A DNA stretch of 30,993 bases from Actinobacteria bacterium UBA5176 (lineage in GTDB: Bacteria > Actinomycetota > UBA4738). The notes under the pieces were generated by a model that was not told the DNA's origin, searched no databases, and was given only the letters and a program-made list of their open reading frames with translations. The position numbers were made by a program, and so were the translations under genes. How positions within the stretch are numbered: the first letter of the stretch is position 1; the number at the start of each line of letters is the position of its first letter. Positions 29,432 to 30,993 of the stretch are shown here, in pieces. Where the stretch lies: assembly GCA_002413305.1 (NCBI GenBank), contig DHWS01000113.1, positions 1 through 30,993 of the forward strand, read 5' to 3'.

Positions 29432-30214
29432 ATGGCGGTGAGGCTCCGTCTCCGGCGCAGGCGGCCGCACGATCCCGACAGGACGATGACCGTCTTCGAG
29501 CACCTGGGCGAACTCCGCCGCCGGCTGATCATCTGCGTGGCCGCCCTCATGATCGGTGCCGTCGTGGGCTGGTTCCTGTTCGGCCCGGTGTTCCGACTCC
29601 TGACCGATGGCTACTGCGCCTACATCAAGGCCCATCCGAACCTGTCCCCGGTCCGTGGACAGTGCCGGCTGGCGTACCTCTCGATCCTCGAGCCCTTCCT
29701 GCTGAAGGTGAAGCTGGTCACGTTCATCGGGTTCGCCTTCGCCCTGCCGGTGATCCTGTTCCAGCTGTGGCGGTTCGTGACGCCGGGGCTCACGACGAGG
29801 GAGCGCCGCTACACGTGGCCGTTCGTCCTGTCCGCGCTTGCCCTGTTCGTGCTCGGTGGGTGGTTCGGCTGGGTCACGCTGCCCCGGGCGCTGAACTTCC
29901 TGCTGGGCTTCGCCGGGCAACAGCGGTTGTTCGCCGTGCTGTCGATCGCCAAGTACGTCAGCTTCGTGCTGCTCTTGATCCTGGCGTTCGGGGCGTCGTT
30001 CGAGTTCCCGCTGGTCTTGATCGCGCTCACCCTGGTGGGGATCCTGTCCAGCCAGAAGCTTCGGAAGTGGCGGCGCCAGGCCATCTTGTTCATCGCCATC
30101 TTCGCGGCGGTGATCACGCCCAGCCAGGACTGGTTCACCATGACGGCCATGATGGTCCCCCTGATAGTCTTCTACGAGCTTTCGATACTGGTCACACGTC
30201 TGTTGAAGAAATGA
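29432..30214 (+). CDS. tatC: Twin-arginine translocase subunit TatC
   Basis: TatC is the six-helix receptor that binds twin-arginine signal peptides. The N-terminal MTVFEHLGELRRRL (residues 19-32) is the conserved cytoplasmic segment that contacts the RR motif. FCFALPVIL-like FAFALPVILFQLWRFVTPGL precedes TM3, and FGASFEFPLVL holds the conserved Glu-Phe-Pro. ITPSQDWFTM and FYELSILV close the last helices. A basic stretch (RLRLRRRRP) before the conserved region is an N-terminal extension. The ATG at 29432 has GGGGGAGC upstream. Length 260 is normal. Mycobacteria carry helY after tatC; here a membrane-anchored protein follows. Confidence 0.95.
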   Translation: MAVRLRLRRRRPHDPDRTMTVFEHLGELRRRLIICVAALMIGAVVGWFLFGPVFRLLTDGYCAYIKAHPNLSPVRGQCRLAYLSILEPFLLKVKLVTFIGFAFALPVILFQLWRFVTPGLTTRERRYTWPFVLSALALFVLGGWFGWVTLPRALNFLLGFAGQQRLFAVLSIAKYVSFVLLLILAFGASFEFPLVLIALTLVGILSSQKLRKWRRQAILFIAIFAAVITPSQDWFTMTAMMVPLIVFYELSILVTRLLKK

Positions 30215-30229
30215 GCGAGGCGGAGTCCT

Positions 30230-30993
30230 GTGGCGATCAAGGGAAAGGGCAAGGCGCGCACCCGGCGGGTTATCGCGGCGCCTCCCCGTCCGCAACTGGT
30301 CGTCCGCAAGCCGCCCCTCTGGCGACGGACATGGGTGGTGGCCACGGTGGCCGTGGTCGTGGTCGGAGGGACGCTGACCGGCGTGTATCTCGGCGTGCAC
30401 AGCGCCCACGTCCGGGGCTTCAAGACGCTTCAGAAGGATGCCATCACCACGTTCAGCAACCACGTGGGCCGAGCGTTTCCACAGGACGCCTCCATCATCT
30501 TCCCCGACCTGCCGAGCCTCTTCCCGGACCTCACCACCGACCTGAGCAGCCTGCAGTCGGGCAAGCTAGCCAAGAGCGACGCCCTGACGCTGGGCGATAG
30601 GGTCGCTACGCAGGCCGAAGCGTCCGCCGCTGCCCTCGGCAAGATCGACGTGAACCACATCATCCCGGCGTCGGCCGTGGAGACCGGCCGGGCGATCAAG
30701 GGGACTGGCGGGATGCGGCAGGCCGCCCAGAGCGCCCGGTTCCTTATGGTCCACGGGATGCAGCTCTACGCGCAGATCGGCAACCTGGTGAAGACCGCAT
30801 CCGACCTGACCGCCGCCCAGCAGAACGCGATCGCCCTGGAGGCACAGGGCATCCTGGCGGACGCCAGCTCGGTGTTCAATCAGGGGTTCAAGACGCTCGA
30901 GGACATCCGGAAGGCACTCGGGTTCACGCAGTTCACGCTGCCGCCCCGCAGAAGCGCCCAGACCCCAGCGCCGCAGCCGTCTCCGCAGCCGTC
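30230..30993 (+). CDS. Membrane-anchored hypothetical protein, incomplete at window end
   Basis: A frame open from GTG 30230 to the end of the window (254 codons, no stop). The N-terminus is basic (KGKGKARTRRV), followed by one membrane helix at about residues 37-57 (VVATVAVVVVGGTLTGVYLG). A long Ala/Leu-rich, mostly helical external region follows, ending in a Pro/Gln-rich segment (QTPAPQPSPQ). No known domain is recognised. The start is 15 bases after the tatC stop, with a GGAG nearby, so it is probably in the tat operon. Its extracytoplasmic part would be exported by Sec-type insertion. Confidence 0.65.
   Translation, partial: MAIKGKGKARTRRVIAAPPRPQLVVRKPPLWRRTWVVATVAVVVVGGTLTGVYLGVHSAHVRGFKTLQKDAITTFSNHVGRAFPQDASIIFPDLPSLFPDLTTDLSSLQSGKLAKSDALTLGDRVATQAEASAAALGKIDVNHIIPASAVETGRAIKGTGGMRQAAQSARFLMVHGMQLYAQIGNLVKTASDLTAAQQNAIALEAQGILADASSVFNQGFKTLEDIRKALGFTQFTLPPRRSAQTPAPQPSPQP

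Noticed and set aside
1..30993. CRISPR array, rRNA genes, complete transposase or integrase gene
   Set aside because: No regularly spaced repeats, no rRNA sequence and no recombinase motifs were seen, despite the att-like tRNA remnants and inverted repeats.

Overview
The window is high-GC actinobacterial chromosome. The strongest evidence is a nearly complete Pup-proteasome locus (mpa/ARC, dop, pup, prcB, prcA, pafA, pafB, pafC) followed by tatA and tatC. This is the gene order of Mycobacterium and other Actinomycetota, with trmI upstream. GTG starts are frequent and several genes look leaderless. The inserted genes and the sulfur-carrier/TtuA fusion suggest a lineage outside the well-studied actinobacterial genera, but the sequence alone does not fix the class.

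Positions 1 to about 7,300 form a degraded mobile or accessory island. It holds the C-terminal part of a DNA adenine methyltransferase with a small membrane-protein partner, two 3'-terminal tRNA remnants (one from a tRNA-Leu), a HEPN-like protein, a phage-type amidase endolysin, a secreted-looking triple-repeat Cys/Trp protein, a GNAT acetyltransferase gene bracketed by 18-bp terminal inverted repeats, and a zinc-ribbon protein that has lost a ligand. Several gaps here have no convincing gene.

Positions 7,700 to 10,700 are minus-strand housekeeping genes: mscL with a C-terminal zinc ribbon, two GNAT acetyltransferases (one apparently frameshifted), an ABM-like monomer and an AlkZ-related protein. 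Positions 10,800 to 13,300 hold two membrane proteins sharing an unnamed ~53-residue domain (here called HSG/IWD), a PPC/DUF296 protein and a histidine phosphatase.

From 13,400 onward the conserved core begins. A sulfur-carrier domain fused to a TtuA-type tRNA thiolase is followed by trmI, so two T-loop modifications are encoded side by side. Then come mpa and dop. A third HSG/IWD membrane protein lies on the opposite strand. Next are pup-prcB-prcA, with overlapping or abutting genes. An opposite-strand pair (LOG-like phosphoribohydrolase and a phospholipase-D-like protein) precedes pafA, a small zincin, a DUF3866 gene on the opposite strand, and pafB-pafC. PafA ligates Pup to substrates, Dop removes it, Mpa unfolds the tagged protein and PrcAB degrades it. 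PafBC is the DNA-damage transcription activator usually found in this cluster. Pup ends in Gly-Gly-Glu, so it should be ligation-competent without deamidation. A zinc-ribbon protein, a small membrane protein, tatA, tatC and an unfinished membrane-anchored gene close the window.
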